Program-made: the position numbers and the translations under genes
NCBI RefSeq assembly: GCF_004217095.1
Contig: NZ_SHKO01000003.1
Span: forward strand, 372,001-436,000
Direction: 5' to 3'
Length of the DNA: 64,000 nt
From: Advenella incenata
GTDB taxonomy: Bacteria > Pseudomonadota > Gammaproteobacteria > Burkholderiales > Burkholderiaceae_B
Shown here: positions 46,830 through 56,737 of the stretch, piece after piece
Position numbering within the stretch: the first letter of the stretch is position 1
Layout of the letters: each line of letters starts with the position of its first letter
The notes under the pieces: model-generated
Database searches by the model: none
The model's input: only the letters and a program-made list of their open reading frames with translations
What the model was told of the DNA's origin: nothing

Positions 46830-48621
46830 CAAAACACAGGCTGACGCTGCTCGTGCAGCAAGAAAAAAAGGATTCGGCGTCATTGTTTCATTGCTGCCCT
46901 ATATCTGGATGTTCAAGTGGCGGGTCATGGCTGCACTTGTATGCCTGGTAATCGCCAAAGTAGCCAGCGTTATGCTGCCGGTGTATCTCAAGGATATTGT
47001 CGACCAGCTCAGCCTGCCCGGAACTGCGCTCATGCTGCCGGTTGCCGCGTTGCTGGCCTACGGTTTTGCGCGTATCTCCAGCAGTGTCTTTTCTGAGTTG
47101 CGTGATGCTCTGTTTTCCAAAGTGACGCAGGGTTCGATACAACGTATTGCCACTACGATCTTTACACATCTTTTCGGGCTTTCCATTCGCTATCACCTGG
47201 AGCGGCAGACCGGAGGCCTCAGTCGCGATATGGATCGCGGCACCAAGGGCATCGGTTTCCTGCTCAACTTCACCCTGTTCAACATTCTGCCGACGCTGCT
47301 TGAGCTGACCATGGTCATGGTGATTTTGCTGGTTCGCTATGACATCTGGTTTGCCGTTGTCATCCTGGCTACCATCGCCGCCTATATCGTATTCACCCTT
47401 GTGGTAACCGAGAGGCGCATGGTGATGCGCCGGCGAATGAACAGCCTGGACAGTATGGCCAATACGCAGGCGATCGATGCTCTGATCAATTACGAAACCG
47501 TCAAGTATTTCAATAACGAATCGTATGAGATCAATCGCTACGATACCAATCTGGGCGACTGGGTAGAGTCTGCTGTCAAAAACCAGATCTCGCTGAACCT
47601 GCTGAATGCCGGTCAGGGCGTCATTATCACACTCGGCATGGTGGTGTTGTTGTGGATGGCAGCCAGCCGGGTCACTACCGGCCAGATGACGGTGGGAGAC
47701 ATTGTTTTGATCTCAGCCTACCTGACGCAACTGTATGCACCGCTCAATTTTCTGGGATTCATCTATCGCGAAATCAAAAACTCCCTGTCGGACATGGAGC
47801 GCATGTTCGGTATCCTTGATCAGCACCAGGAAATTGAAGACACGCCACAGAGCGTGCTCATGGACACGCGCAATGCAGAAATCCGCTTTGACCATGTGGG
47901 TTTTGCATATGAGCCGGAAAGGCAGATACTACACGACGTGAGCTTTACGATTGCTGCGGGCGAGACAGTTGCCGTGGTCGGGACCTCAGGAGCCGGAAAA
48001 TCCACGCTGTCGCGATTGCTGTTTCGCTTCTATGACGTCACATCAGGACGAATCACGATCAACGGCCGTGATATCCGGGAGTACACCCAACTGAGTCTGC
48101 GCCAGCATATCGGCATCGTGCCGCAGGACACGGTCCTGTTCAATAACAGTATTTACTACAACATCGCCTATGGGCGTCCAGATGCAACACGGGAGGAAGT
48201 GCTGGAAGCTGCCCGGGCTGCCAGCATTCACGAATTCGTGATGTCGCTGCCTGAGGGGTATGACACGCAGGTGGGCGAGCGTGGTCTGAAATTGTCTGGG
48301 GGCGAGAAGCAGCGCGTGGCCATTGCCCGCACCATTCTGAAAAACCCGCCCATACTGGTGCTGGATGAAGCGACCAGTGCGCTGGATACGCGTACCGAAA
48401 GAGCGATCCAGGATGAACTGTACAAAATTACCAAAGGGCGCACCACCATGATTATTGCCCACCGGTTGTCCACGATTGTGGACGCCGACCGGGTGCTGGT
48501 CATGGACCAGGGCAGGGTGGTCGAGCAGGGTTCTCATGTTCGGCTGTTGCAGGCCAATGGCGTATACGCACGGATGTGGGCCATGCAGTTTGCCGCAACG
48601 GATGAAGGCACGGATGTCTGA
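46807..48621 (+). CDS. Atm1/ABCB7-type ABC half transporter (fused permease and ATPase)
   Basis: 604 residues from ATG 46807; ATG 46810 and 46819 are also possible and none has a good ribosome site, suggesting coupling to ddpF. Six-helix exporter domain (WRVMAALVCLVIAKVASVML, LNFTLFNILPTLLELTMVMV, GVIITLGMVVLLWMAAS). The ATPase follows: GTSGAGKSTLSRLLFRFYD, signature KLSGGEKQRVAIARTIL and Walker B ILVLDEATSALDTR. The sequence NTQAIDALINYETVKYFNNE is typical of Atm1/HMT1 exporters, which move glutathione-bound sulfur compounds or metals. A functional link with the dipeptide importer is not obvious. Confidence 0.88.
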   Translation: MMIPMENNKTQADAARAARKKGFGVIVSLLPYIWMFKWRVMAALVCLVIAKVASVMLPVYLKDIVDQLSLPGTALMLPVAALLAYGFARISSSVFSELRDALFSKVTQGSIQRIATTIFTHLFGLSIRYHLERQTGGLSRDMDRGTKGIGFLLNFTLFNILPTLLELTMVMVILLVRYDIWFAVVILATIAAYIVFTLVVTERRMVMRRRMNSLDSMANTQAIDALINYETVKYFNNESYEINRYDTNLGDWVESAVKNQISLNLLNAGQGVIITLGMVVLLWMAASRVTTGQMTVGDIVLISAYLTQLYAPLNFLGFIYREIKNSLSDMERMFGILDQHQEIEDTPQSVLMDTRNAEIRFDHVGFAYEPERQILHDVSFTIAAGETVAVVGTSGAGKSTLSRLLFRFYDVTSGRITINGRDIREYTQLSLRQHIGIVPQDTVLFNNSIYYNIAYGRPDATREEVLEAARAASIHEFVMSLPEGYDTQVGERGLKLSGGEKQRVAIARTILKNPPILVLDEATSALDTRTERAIQDELYKITKGRTTMIIAHRLSTIVDADRVLVMDQGRVVEQGSHVRLLQANGVYARMWAMQFAATDEGTDV

Positions 48622-48819
48622 AAGCGGGGCAGATGGGTTGTCTGGGCAGCGCGGCAGGCGGGTTCGGTAAACTAACAGCGCCGGTCGATTTGAGATCATT
48701 GATAAGCACTGCGCGGCTGTTTATGGCCCCTGTGGATCCCTTGCGGGTGGTAGCCGAGTGGTCCGACAGCCGGCAACCCCGGTCTATTGGTACTAGCTTG
48801 GTCGATACCGACTGGCAAT

Positions 48820-48851
48820 GCAGATGCAATACATCGTGTTATTGCATCTGC
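48820..48851. terminator. Hairpin between convergent transporter and Bug genes
   Basis: The perfect 12-bp arms GCAGATGCAATA (48820-48831) and TATTGCATCTGC (48840-48851) have an 8-nt loop. The gene on the left ends at 48621 and the one on the right ends at 48870, so it probably works for both directions. It lacks a T-run. Confidence 0.55.
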
Positions 48852-48869
48852 CATTCATGCCATTAATGT

Positions 48870-49832
48870 TTACTGGCTCAGCCCGGCGGACTTGATCACT
48901 TCTTTCCACTTGCTCACTTCTTCCTGCTGAAATTTGGAAAATTGATCAGGATTATTGCCCACTACGGTGAAGCCCAGTTTTTTCATGGTTTCCTGTACAC
49001 GCGGCTGCTTCAGGCTTTCACTTACAGCCTGGTGCAGTTTGTCTACGATTTCTTTTGGCGTGCCTTTGGGCGCGGCTACACCTTGCCAGGAATACACGAC
49101 CATATTCTTGATTCCAGACTCGGCCATGGTTGGCGTATCGGGCAGCTCGGGCGAGCGCTGCTCACCCGTAATGGCCAGCGCCTTGAGTTTGCCGCTTTGC
49201 ACGTGTGTCAGCACAGCCCCCAGATTCTGGAATGACACATCTACCTGTGCGCCCAGCAGATCTGCAATGGCAGCGCCACCGCCTTTGTAGGGGACATCAA
49301 TGCCTGTTGTATTGCTGCGCTGTCGGAACATCGCAGCTGACAAATGATCTGACGACCCGGTACCGGAAGAAGCATAGGAGAGCTGGCCGGGATGTTTGCC
49401 GGCATATTCGATCAGTTCAGCCACGGTTTTGACCGGAATTTTTGAGGACACGACCAGCACATTCGGATTGCGGACCAACTGACTGACGTAATCGAAGTCT
49501 TCACTGGGGTTGTAGGATAAATTTTTATAAAGGCCTTCATTAATGGCAAAAGTGCCGATTGAGCCGACCATCAATGTATAACCGTCGGGCTTGGCGTTTT
49601 TCAGCGCCTGTGCAGCGATGGCACCGTTGGCGCCCGGCTTGTTTTCGACAATAACTGTCTGGCCCAGCACTTTTTCCATCCCCGGGGCGATGGTGCGTGC
49701 AGTAATATCCGAGGAGCCACCCGGCACAAAGGGCACAATAATTCTTACTGGTTTGTCCGGATAGGCTGCTAGCGCCGGTCCCACTACCATCAATGTCGTT
49801 GCAAGCGCACCCGCGATCACTTTTTCAATCAT
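48870..49832 (-). CDS. Bug-family (TctC-like) periplasmic solute receptor
   Basis: 320 residues from ATG 49832 (MIEKVIAGALATTLMVVGPA, signal peptide cleaved after ALAAY region). The frame continues 23 codons upstream without similarity. Bug motifs: YPDKPVRIIVPFVPGGSSDITAR, VENKPGANGAIAAQALKNAKPDG and DVSFQNLGAVLTHVQSGKLKALA. It is divergent from the DapA-like gene, with which it shares a 148-bp control region. The carried ligand is unknown; the partner enzymes suggest a keto or hydroxy acid. Confidence 0.9.
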   Translation of the reverse strand: MIEKVIAGALATTLMVVGPALAAYPDKPVRIIVPFVPGGSSDITARTIAPGMEKVLGQTVIVENKPGANGAIAAQALKNAKPDGYTLMVGSIGTFAINEGLYKNLSYNPSEDFDYVSQLVRNPNVLVVSSKIPVKTVAELIEYAGKHPGQLSYASSGTGSSDHLSAAMFRQRSNTTGIDVPYKGGGAAIADLLGAQVDVSFQNLGAVLTHVQSGKLKALAITGEQRSPELPDTPTMAESGIKNMVVYSWQGVAAPKGTPKEIVDKLHQAVSESLKQPRVQETMKKLGFTVVGNNPDQFSKFQQEEVSKWKEVIKSAGLSQ

Positions 49833-49883
49833 AGGTTTTGTCTCCGTCAATATTATTCTGTTAAGATAAGATGTCTGATGTTG

Positions 49884-49901
49884 TTTATACTTGTATGACA
49901 A
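49884..49901. promoter_or_regulatory. Possible operator in the Bug/DapA-like divergent region
   Basis: TTGTATGACAA, a short dyad (TTGT-N3-ACAA), lies midway between the two divergent starts in very AT-rich DNA. This resembles GntR/FadR-type sites, but no regulator gene is adjacent in this cluster. Weak evidence. Confidence 0.3.
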
Positions 49902-49980
49902 CTATATTTATACATCGGAATAAAGTCAAACGAAATATCAAATCAAACTTACGGGTCAATTATCTACAGCAGGATTGCAA

Positions 49981-50931
49981 ATGAAAACATCGCCAGTTTC
50001 ACACCAGGATCTACAACGCTCCGTGATTGCAGTACCGCCTCTGGCGCGTGACGGGGAATATCGTCTGAATAAATCGGCTAATCGGGCCTTGTTATCCCAT
50101 CTTTATGAAGGTGGCGTGCGAACGGTGATGTACGGTGGCAATGCCAATTTCTATCATCTGGGCGTCAACGACTACACCGATACGGTGGCGCAACTGGCCG
50201 ATCTGGCCCAGTCCGATATGTGGGTGCTGCCTTCGGTCGGCCCCGATTTTGGGAAAATGAGAGACCAGACCGCTATCTTGCGAGGCTTTGATTTTCCCAC
50301 GGCGATGCTCCTGCCAATGACTTTTCCTTATACGCAGCAGGGGTTGGCCGATGGCATTCGTTATTTTTCCGATGCATTCGGCGACAAAATCGTGGTCTAT
50401 ATCAAGTCTGATAATTATCTGCCGGCCGAAACCATGGCCAGCCTGGTCGAGGAAGGCAGGATTGTAAGTTTCAAATACGCCGTGGTGCGCCCCGATCCCA
50501 CGGATGACCCATATTTGCAATCCATTCTTTCTTGCGTAAGCCCCGAGTTGATCGTCAGTGGCATTGGCGAGACGCCAGCCATTGATCATATGACGCATTT
50601 TGGCCTGAAAACTTTTACCAGCGGTTCGGTTTGCCTGGCGCCTGCCGGCTCGATGGGATTGTTGCGCGCAATGCAGGCGAACGACACTGCCACCGCGCAA
50701 ACTTTGCGCGCGCACTACATGGCATTTGAAGCGTTGCGCGATGGCATCAATCCGATCCGGGTTCTTCACGATGGCGTCACCCTGGCTGGCATTGCCGATA
50801 TGGGGCCGATCCTGCCGATGTTCTCTGGCCTGACCGACGATGAGGCGCAGCAGGTCGGGCCGGTTGCTCGTCAATTGGCTACCTGGGGGCGCAGCCAACT
50901 GGCGGAAAATAAGCAGGAAAGCTATGCTTGA
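49981..50931 (+). CDS. Dihydrodipicolinate synthase (DapA) family aldolase/lyase
   Basis: 316 residues from ATG 49981, with AGGA 6 nt upstream. The (beta/alpha)8 DapA-family pattern is clear: LLSHLYEGGVRTVMYGGNANFYHL at the start, the conserved Tyr/Lys region VVYIKSDNYLPAETM, and the Schiff-base lysine in GRIVSFKYAVVRPD. It ends with ATAQTLRAHYMAFEALRDGINP. It is not the lysine-pathway enzyme, because the GVKE-type lysine motif is changed. Such paralogues cleave 2-keto acids derived from sugars or dicarboxylates. Flanked by two Bug receptors, it probably works on an imported acid. Confidence 0.85.
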   Translation: MKTSPVSHQDLQRSVIAVPPLARDGEYRLNKSANRALLSHLYEGGVRTVMYGGNANFYHLGVNDYTDTVAQLADLAQSDMWVLPSVGPDFGKMRDQTAILRGFDFPTAMLLPMTFPYTQQGLADGIRYFSDAFGDKIVVYIKSDNYLPAETMASLVEEGRIVSFKYAVVRPDPTDDPYLQSILSCVSPELIVSGIGETPAIDHMTHFGLKTFTSGSVCLAPAGSMGLLRAMQANDTATAQTLRAHYMAFEALRDGINPIRVLHDGVTLAGIADMGPILPMFSGLTDDEAQQVGPVARQLATWGRSQLAENKQESYA

Positions 50932-51053
50932 TTTACTATTGGGCCATGCGGGTGGCCAGGCGTGACATTGAGTCGGGCGCAGTTGTTACCATTGCAATAA
51001 CCAGTTAGACCTACACAACGGGGGCATGCAGCCCGCCAACAACGGAGATGAGG

Positions 51054-52022
51054 ATGATAAAGTTCAGTAAAACAGTCAGTGCCATGATTCTGGCTTTGGG
51101 GATTGCCGGCAGCGCCAGTGCTGCTTATCCGGATGCACAGCCGGTCAAGGTATTGGTTGGGTATACGCCTGGTGGCACCACAGATCTGGTGGCGCGGATT
51201 GTTGCCAAGGGTTTGAGCGATGAGCTCAAGCAAAGTTTCGTGGTGGAAAACAAACCGGGCGCCAGCAACAATATTGCCATGACGGAAGTCGCTCGCGCCA
51301 AGCCCAATGGCTACACGCTTATCGTCACGACCATTGCCAGTTCAGTCAATGCCACGCTCTTCAAGAAGCTGAACTATGATCTGAAAAAGGACTTTGCGCC
51401 GGTCGCACTGATCGCCAAAGTTCCTAACGTCATGGTCGTCAATCCAAAGTTGCCGGTAAACAACATGAAGGAACTGGTTGAATACATAAAAAATAACAAG
51501 GACAAGGCCACCTATGCTTCTTCAGGTATCGGTTCCTCGCAGTTCCTGTGTGGCGAGCAACTCAATCAGGATGCCGGCACCCAGATTTTGCATGTACCGT
51601 TCAAGGGTAGCGCGCCGGGGCTGACAGCGGTGATGGCGGGCGATGTGTTGATGGAATGTGACAATATGCCTTCTGCCTGGCCGTTTATCAGTGCCGGCAA
51701 GCTCAAGGCGCTGGCTGTGACCAGCAAGGAAAAATCGGCCGTGGCCCCCAAATTGCCTACGATGATGGAGGAAGGTTTCAAGGATTTTGATATTTCATCG
51801 TGGTTCGGCGTATTGGCGCCAGCGGGCATGCCCAAGGAAGACGTGGCGTTGCTCAATAAGGCGATTCTCAAAGTGGTCGCCAAGCCCGATGTGCAGAAAC
51901 AACTGGCTGACCAAGGCGCCATTCCGCAGGATATGACGCCCGAGCAGTTCGGCGCCTTCATCAGCGATGAGGTTGACCGCTGGGGTGCCCTGATTACCAA
52001 ACTGGGCGTAAGCGCTAACTGA
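51054..52022 (+). CDS. Bug-family (TctC-like) periplasmic solute receptor
   Basis: 322 residues from ATG 51054, chosen because GGAG lies 6 nt upstream; the ATG at 51048 is too close to it. Signal peptide MIKFSKTVSAMILALGIAGS with cleavage near ASAA. Motifs: VKVLVGYTPGGTTDLVARIVAKGL, VENKPGASNNIAMTEVARAKPNG and PFKGSAPGLTAVMAGDVLMECDNM. It follows the DapA-like gene by about 120 bp and ends in a strong terminator. This is the third Bug receptor of the window. Confidence 0.9.
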   Translation: MIKFSKTVSAMILALGIAGSASAAYPDAQPVKVLVGYTPGGTTDLVARIVAKGLSDELKQSFVVENKPGASNNIAMTEVARAKPNGYTLIVTTIASSVNATLFKKLNYDLKKDFAPVALIAKVPNVMVVNPKLPVNNMKELVEYIKNNKDKATYASSGIGSSQFLCGEQLNQDAGTQILHVPFKGSAPGLTAVMAGDVLMECDNMPSAWPFISAGKLKALAVTSKEKSAVAPKLPTMMEEGFKDFDISSWFGVLAPAGMPKEDVALLNKAILKVVAKPDVQKQLADQGAIPQDMTPEQFGAFISDEVDRWGALITKLGVSAN

Positions 52023-52028
52023 CCCGTC

Positions 52029-52080
52029 AGACTGCGGCCCGTTATAGTAACGGACCGCAGTCTACTCTCTTTTATTTTTT
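52029..52080 (+). terminator. Rho-independent terminator of the Bug gene
   Basis: A 16-bp stem with one mismatch (52029-52044 with 52048-52063, loop TAG), followed by a T-rich tail through 52080. It begins 6 bp after the Bug stop and also reaches the tex stop region. Confidence 0.88.
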
Positions 52081-54447
52081 GAGCTTGGCAAATGCAGCGG
52101 CCATGGCGTTCATGGATGTGGCCGCCGGCGCCTGGTTGCGCGCCTGTTGCCGCCCGCCATTGCTTGAGCGTGGCGCTGCAGCACCAGGCCGTGAATCACG
52201 CCGTGCCACAGGTCCGGTATCGTCATTGAGCCTCATGGTCAGGCCGATACGATTACGCGCCACGTCAACTTCCTGTACCTTGACTTTGACAGCCTGACCG
52301 ACCCGCACCACATCCCGCGGATCTTTCACAAACGTTTCGGACAGGGCGGAAATATGCACCAGACCGTCCTGGTGCACGCCGATGTCCACAAACGCACCGA
52401 AATTGGCGACATTAGTGACTACGCCATCCAGAATCATGCCTTCGGACAGATCCTTGATCGTCTCAACGCCTTCCTGGAAGGTGACGGTCTTGAATTCAGG
52501 GCGAGGGTCGCGGCCTGGTTTTTCCAGTTCCAGGAAAATATCTTTCACGGTGGGCAGGCCGAAGCGTTCATCGGTGAACTCGTTCGGAGACAGGCCGCTT
52601 AACGCTTCCTTGTTACCCATGACCGTTTTGACGTCCTTGCGGATTTTATCCAGGATGCGCTCGACGACGGGGTACGCCTCGGGGTGAACGGCAGAGGCAT
52701 CCAGGGGGTTATCGCCGTTCTGGATGCGCAGGAAGCCCGCCGCCTGTTCAAAGGCCTTGGCGCCGAAACGCGAGACGTCCATCAGGGTTTTACGCGTTGG
52801 GAACGCACCGTTCTGGTCACGCCAATCAACAATATTGCGGGCCAGCGTGGAATTTAAGCCCGATACCCGTGAGAGCAGGGCGGCAGAGGCTGTATTCACA
52901 TCGACGCCCACAGCGTTCACGCAATCCTCGATAACGGTATCGAGCGAGCGCGCCAGCTCCCGCTGGTTGATATCGTGCTGATACTGGCCGACACCAATTG
53001 CCTTGGGTTCAATTTTTACCAGTTCGGCCAGCGGGTCCTGCAGGCGGCGGGCAATGGAAACCGCGCCACGCAGGCTTACATCCATATCGGGAAATTCCTT
53101 GGATGCCAGTTCCGAGGCTGAGTACACAGAAGCGCCAGCTTCGGAGACAACGATTTTGCGCAGCCCTGCATTGGGTAGGGCTTCGATCAGTTCGGCGGCC
53201 AGCTTCTCGGTCTCGCGTGAGGCCGTACCATTGCCGATGGCAATCAGTTCGATCTTGTGCTTATTGACCAGCGCCGCCAGCGTGGCCAGCGACCCGTTGC
53301 GATCGCGACGTGGCTCGAAGGGATAGATGGTGGCGGTATCGAGCACTTTGCCAGTTTTATCGATGGCTGCCACCTTAACACCGGTGCGAATGCCCGGGTC
53401 CAGGCCCAGCACCGATTTGGGGCCGGCCGGTGCAGCAAGCAGCAGGTCTTTCAGGTTCGCGGCAAAAACGCGGATGGCTTCGGCTTCGGCCTCTTCGCGC
53501 AGTTTGGTGATGAATTCGGACTCGAAGGCGGTGAGCATTTTCACGCGCCATGTCCAGCGTGCTACATCAGCCAGCCATTTGCCGCGGGCACTGGCTGAAG
53601 GCGAGTAATCGGCCTCCAGTTCCAGAAAACGGCTGATGCGTTCTACGCAGGGATGGGGCACCAACGCATCCTGCTCATCGCTCAGGCCGATGCGCAAATC
53701 AAGTGCGCCTTGCTGGCGGCCGCGCAGCAGGGCCAGCACGCGATGGGAGGGCAGGCTGCGGATGGACTCGCGAAAATCGAACCAGTCGCGAAAATTGGCG
53801 CCTTCTGCTTCTTTTCCTTCAATAACCTTGGAGTACAGAAAGCCATGCTGGCCCAGGTAGTCGCGCATATCTGCAACCAGGTCTGCATTCTCCGAGAACT
53901 GTTCAGCCAGGATGTCCCGTGCGCCATCAAGGGCGGCGCGGGTGTCTTTGACGCCGAGTTCTTCATTGACATAGTCCTGGGCCGCAACCAGCGGATCGGC
54001 AGTGCGCTCGGTCAGCAGCAGGTCAGCCAGCGGTTGCAATCCGGCTTCACGGGCGATCTGGGCGCGCGTGCGACGCTTGGGTTTGAAGGGCGCGTACAGG
54101 TCTTCCAGGCGCTGCTTGGTGTCGGCCGCTGCGATGGCTTCGCTCAGCTCCGGCGTGAGCTTGCCCTGACCGGTAATGGACTCGAGCACGGCCGCGCGGC
54201 GAGATTCCAGTTCCCTGACATAGGCCAGCCGCACTTCCAGGTTGCGCAAAACGGTATCGTCCAGGCCGCCCGTGGCTTCCTTGCGATAGCGTGCGATAAA
54301 CGGAACCGTCGCCCCGTCGTCAAGCAGCGAAACGGTTGCTTCGATCTGGCTGGCACGAACATTGAGTTCGGCAGCCAGCAATGCAATGATGCGCGCCGGG
54401 TCAACCAGCGGGGACGAGGCGGTAACAGAAGGAGAGGATGCGTTCAT
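52072..54447 (-). CDS. tex: Tex family RNA-binding transcription accessory protein
   Basis: 791 residues, the normal Tex length. N-terminal helical Tex domain ([21 protein letters not shown]), YqgF-like nuclease-fold domain ([19 protein letters not shown]), helix-hairpin-helix region ([22 protein letters not shown]) and a C-terminal S1 RNA-binding domain ([21 protein letters not shown]). The tail is Arg/Gly/Ala-rich and probably disordered. Tex is a conserved cytoplasmic nucleic-acid-binding protein linked to transcription and toxin expression in Bordetella. It is monocistronic and divergent from the helicase gene. Confidence 0.96.
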   Translation of the reverse strand: MNASSPSVTASSPLVDPARIIALLAAELNVRASQIEATVSLLDDGATVPFIARYRKEATGGLDDTVLRNLEVRLAYVRELESRRAAVLESITGQGKLTPELSEAIAAADTKQRLEDLYAPFKPKRRTRAQIAREAGLQPLADLLLTERTADPLVAAQDYVNEELGVKDTRAALDGARDILAEQFSENADLVADMRDYLGQHGFLYSKVIEGKEAEGANFRDWFDFRESIRSLPSHRVLALLRGRQQGALDLRIGLSDEQDALVPHPCVERISRFLELEADYSPSASARGKWLADVARWTWRVKMLTAFESEFITKLREEAEAEAIRVFAANLKDLLLAAPAGPKSVLGLDPGIRTGVKVAAIDKTGKVLDTATIYPFEPRRDRNGSLATLAALVNKHKIELIAIGNGTASRETEKLAAELIEALPNAGLRKIVVSEAGASVYSASELASKEFPDMDVSLRGAVSIARRLQDPLAELVKIEPKAIGVGQYQHDINQRELARSLDTVIEDCVNAVGVDVNTASAALLSRVSGLNSTLARNIVDWRDQNGAFPTRKTLMDVSRFGAKAFEQAAGFLRIQNGDNPLDASAVHPEAYPVVERILDKIRKDVKTVMGNKEALSGLSPNEFTDERFGLPTVKDIFLELEKPGRDPRPEFKTVTFQEGVETIKDLSEGMILDGVVTNVANFGAFVDIGVHQDGLVHISALSETFVKDPRDVVRVGQAVKVKVQEVDVARNRIGLTMRLNDDTGPVARRDSRPGAAAPRSSNGGRQQARNQAPAATSMNAMAAAFAKLKK

Positions 54448-54555
54448 ACTTAACGGTGATAATTAAACTTAACGCGACATTGTGCCATAAGCATCGCGGT
54501 TGGCGCAGCAGAACTGGAGTATGATGCCACATGTAAATGCCGCAAGGCGAGGTCG

Positions 54556-54560
54556 TAGGA
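54556..54560 (+). promoter_or_regulatory. Ribosome site supporting the GTG start of the helicase
   Basis: TAGGA, 6 nt before GTG 54567. The earlier ATG at 54537 has no site within normal distance. Confidence 0.55.
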
Positions 54561-54566
54561 AACGTT

Positions 54567-56657
54567 GTGCGAGTACTTGATTTTGATATTTCCGACTGGT
54601 TTGATCAGGAGGGACCGCTGGCGGCAGCGGTGCCCGGCTATACGCTGCGTGACGCGCAGATCCAGCTGGCGCAGGCCGTGGACGAGACGATTGCCTCGCA
54701 TTCGGTGCTGGTGGCCGAGGCTGGCACCGGGACCGGTAAAACCTGGGCCTACCTGATTCCGGCGTTCCTGTCGGGCGGCAAGGTGCTTATTTCCACCGGG
54801 ACCCGGACCTTGCAGGATCAACTGTTCACTAAGGATGTCCCACGGGTTCGCGATGCCCTGGCCCTGCCGGTTCAGGTCGCGCTGCTCAAAGGGCGCAGCA
54901 ACTACGTCTGTCATTATCATCTGGATCGGCTGGAGCAGGACGAGCGCGCGCTCAAGTCCAGGGACGAAATCTCCCAGTTGCGGCAAATCCGCGTATTTGC
55001 AACCCGCTCGCGCTCCGGCGACAAAACCGATTGTGGACAAGTGCCGGAAGACGCCGACATCTGGAACCGGGTTACTTCTACCCGGGAAAACTGTCTTGGT
55101 CAGGACTGCCCCAACGTCAAGGAGTGCTTTTTGCTCAAGGCACGCAGGCAGGCGCAGGAAGCCGATGTGGTCGTCATTAACCACGCCCTGTTTTTTGCCG
55201 ATCTGGTTTTGCGTGAGGAAGGCATTACCGACCTGCTACCGGCCGCCGATGCGGTGGTATTCGATGAAGCGCACCAGTTGCCCGAGACGGCCACGCGCTT
55301 TATGGGCGATGTGGTCTATTCGGGCAACATTACCGATTTTCTGAAGTCCGCCGAAGTGGCGGCGCTGGCGTATGCGCGTGACAGCGCCAAATGGACCGAA
55401 GCCTGCCAGCGGGTATCTTATTACGTCAAAGATCTGCGCCTGGTGGCGGCACCCATAGAGAAAATGCCCGGACGCAAGGCGACGTTTGACCAGATTCCCG
55501 AAGCCGATCGATTTTTTGAAATTCTGAACAAGCTTTACGACGAGCTGGTCACATTGACCGGCATGCTCACAGCGGTGCAGGAGCGCCACCCCGATCTGGC
55601 GACTGCGGCAAAGTCGGGGACAGAGCTTTGTGCTCGACTGTACCGCTGGTCGCAACCGATCATTTTGCCTGAAGGCGTAACTCGCGATAGCGCTGACCCG
55701 GCCGCGAACACGGTGCAGCTGGCAACGCAGGCGGCTCAATCCAAAGCCGGCAACAGCGTGGCCGAGCAACTGGTTCGCTGGGTCGAGGTAGGGCTGCACC
55801 ATTTTCGTCTGCAGATGGCGCCGCTGTCGGTCGCCGATGCCTTCTCGCGCCAGCGGCGCAAGGATCAGGCCTGGATCTTTACCTCTGCAACCTTATCGGT
55901 CTACAAGGATTTCACGCATTACACGCGTCAGCTCGGGCTCTATGGCGCGCGTACCGAAAGATGGGAGTCTCCTTTTGATTACCAGGATCATGCCATGTTG
56001 TATGTGCCTGACCATTTGCCCGAGCCGCAGTCACCCGATTTTCAGAAGCAGTTTGTGGCAACGCTGATCCCATTGATCCAGGCCAGCCCGGGCGGCGTGC
56101 TGGTATTGTGCACCACTTTGCGTGCTGTCGATAATTTGTCCGCCATGCTTGTCGAGGCCTTTGATACGCATTTTATTGAGCGGCCGGTATTGCGTCAGGG
56201 TGAAAGCTCGCGAGGCACGTTGCTGGAAAAGTTTCGTCAGTTGAAGAACGCGGTGCTGGTAGGCAGCGCCAGTTTCTGGGAAGGAATTGATTTGCCGGGC
56301 GATATGCTTACCCTGGTGGCGATTGACAAACTGCCTTTTGCGCCACCCGATGACCCGGTGCTTGAGGCACGCATCAAGGCCTGTCGTGAGTCGGGCGGCA
56401 ATCCGTTTTTTGAGTATCAATTGCCCAGCGCCGCCATTGCCCTGAAGCAGGGTGCTGGCCGTCTGATTCGCACCGAAAAGGACTGGGGGCTGCTGGTGGT
56501 CGGAGACCGCAGGCTGGTTGAGAAACCCTACGGGAAACTGTTGTGGCGCGGTCTGCCGCCGTTTCGTCGTACCCGCAAGCTTGACGAAGCCACCGCGTTT
56601 CTGAAAACCCATGCCAAGGATATTGCACTGCCGGAAGGCGACGACGCAGTGTCGTAG
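54567..56657 (+). CDS. DinG/YoaA-family ATP-dependent DNA helicase
   Basis: 696 residues from GTG 54567 (MRVLDFDISDWFDQEGPL). Superfamily 2, XPD-like: Walker A VAEAGTGTGKTWAYLIPAF, DEAH box VVFDEAHQLPETATRF, and motif VI region QGAGRLIRTEKDWGLLVVGDRR. Four cysteines in YVCHYH, ENCLGQDCP and KECFLL form the [4Fe-4S] domain of DinG/YoaA. These helicases unwind 5'-3' and assist repair of stalled replication. The gene is divergent from tex and ends in a bidirectional terminator shared with bamD. Confidence 0.9.
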   Translation: MRVLDFDISDWFDQEGPLAAAVPGYTLRDAQIQLAQAVDETIASHSVLVAEAGTGTGKTWAYLIPAFLSGGKVLISTGTRTLQDQLFTKDVPRVRDALALPVQVALLKGRSNYVCHYHLDRLEQDERALKSRDEISQLRQIRVFATRSRSGDKTDCGQVPEDADIWNRVTSTRENCLGQDCPNVKECFLLKARRQAQEADVVVINHALFFADLVLREEGITDLLPAADAVVFDEAHQLPETATRFMGDVVYSGNITDFLKSAEVAALAYARDSAKWTEACQRVSYYVKDLRLVAAPIEKMPGRKATFDQIPEADRFFEILNKLYDELVTLTGMLTAVQERHPDLATAAKSGTELCARLYRWSQPIILPEGVTRDSADPAANTVQLATQAAQSKAGNSVAEQLVRWVEVGLHHFRLQMAPLSVADAFSRQRRKDQAWIFTSATLSVYKDFTHYTRQLGLYGARTERWESPFDYQDHAMLYVPDHLPEPQSPDFQKQFVATLIPLIQASPGGVLVLCTTLRAVDNLSAMLVEAFDTHFIERPVLRQGESSRGTLLEKFRQLKNAVLVGSASFWEGIDLPGDMLTLVAIDKLPFAPPDDPVLEARIKACRESGGNPFFEYQLPSAAIALKQGAGRLIRTEKDWGLLVVGDRRLVEKPYGKLLWRGLPPFRRTRKLDEATAFLKTHAKDIALPEGDDAVS

Positions 56658-56678
56658 CGTCGCTTGCAACAGTGGCAG

Positions 56679-56712
56679 AAAAAAAGGGCAACCCATGGGT
56701 CGCCCTTTTTTT
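56679..56712. terminator. Bidirectional terminator between the helicase gene and bamD
   Basis: Poly-A, GGGC-A-ACCC, AT, GGGT-C-GCCC, poly-T: one stem flanked by A- and T-runs, with the two genes converging on it (helicase stop 56657, bamD stop 56738). Confidence 0.9.
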
Positions 56713-56737
56713 ATGAAGGTAATCTGTCCGGTCTGTC

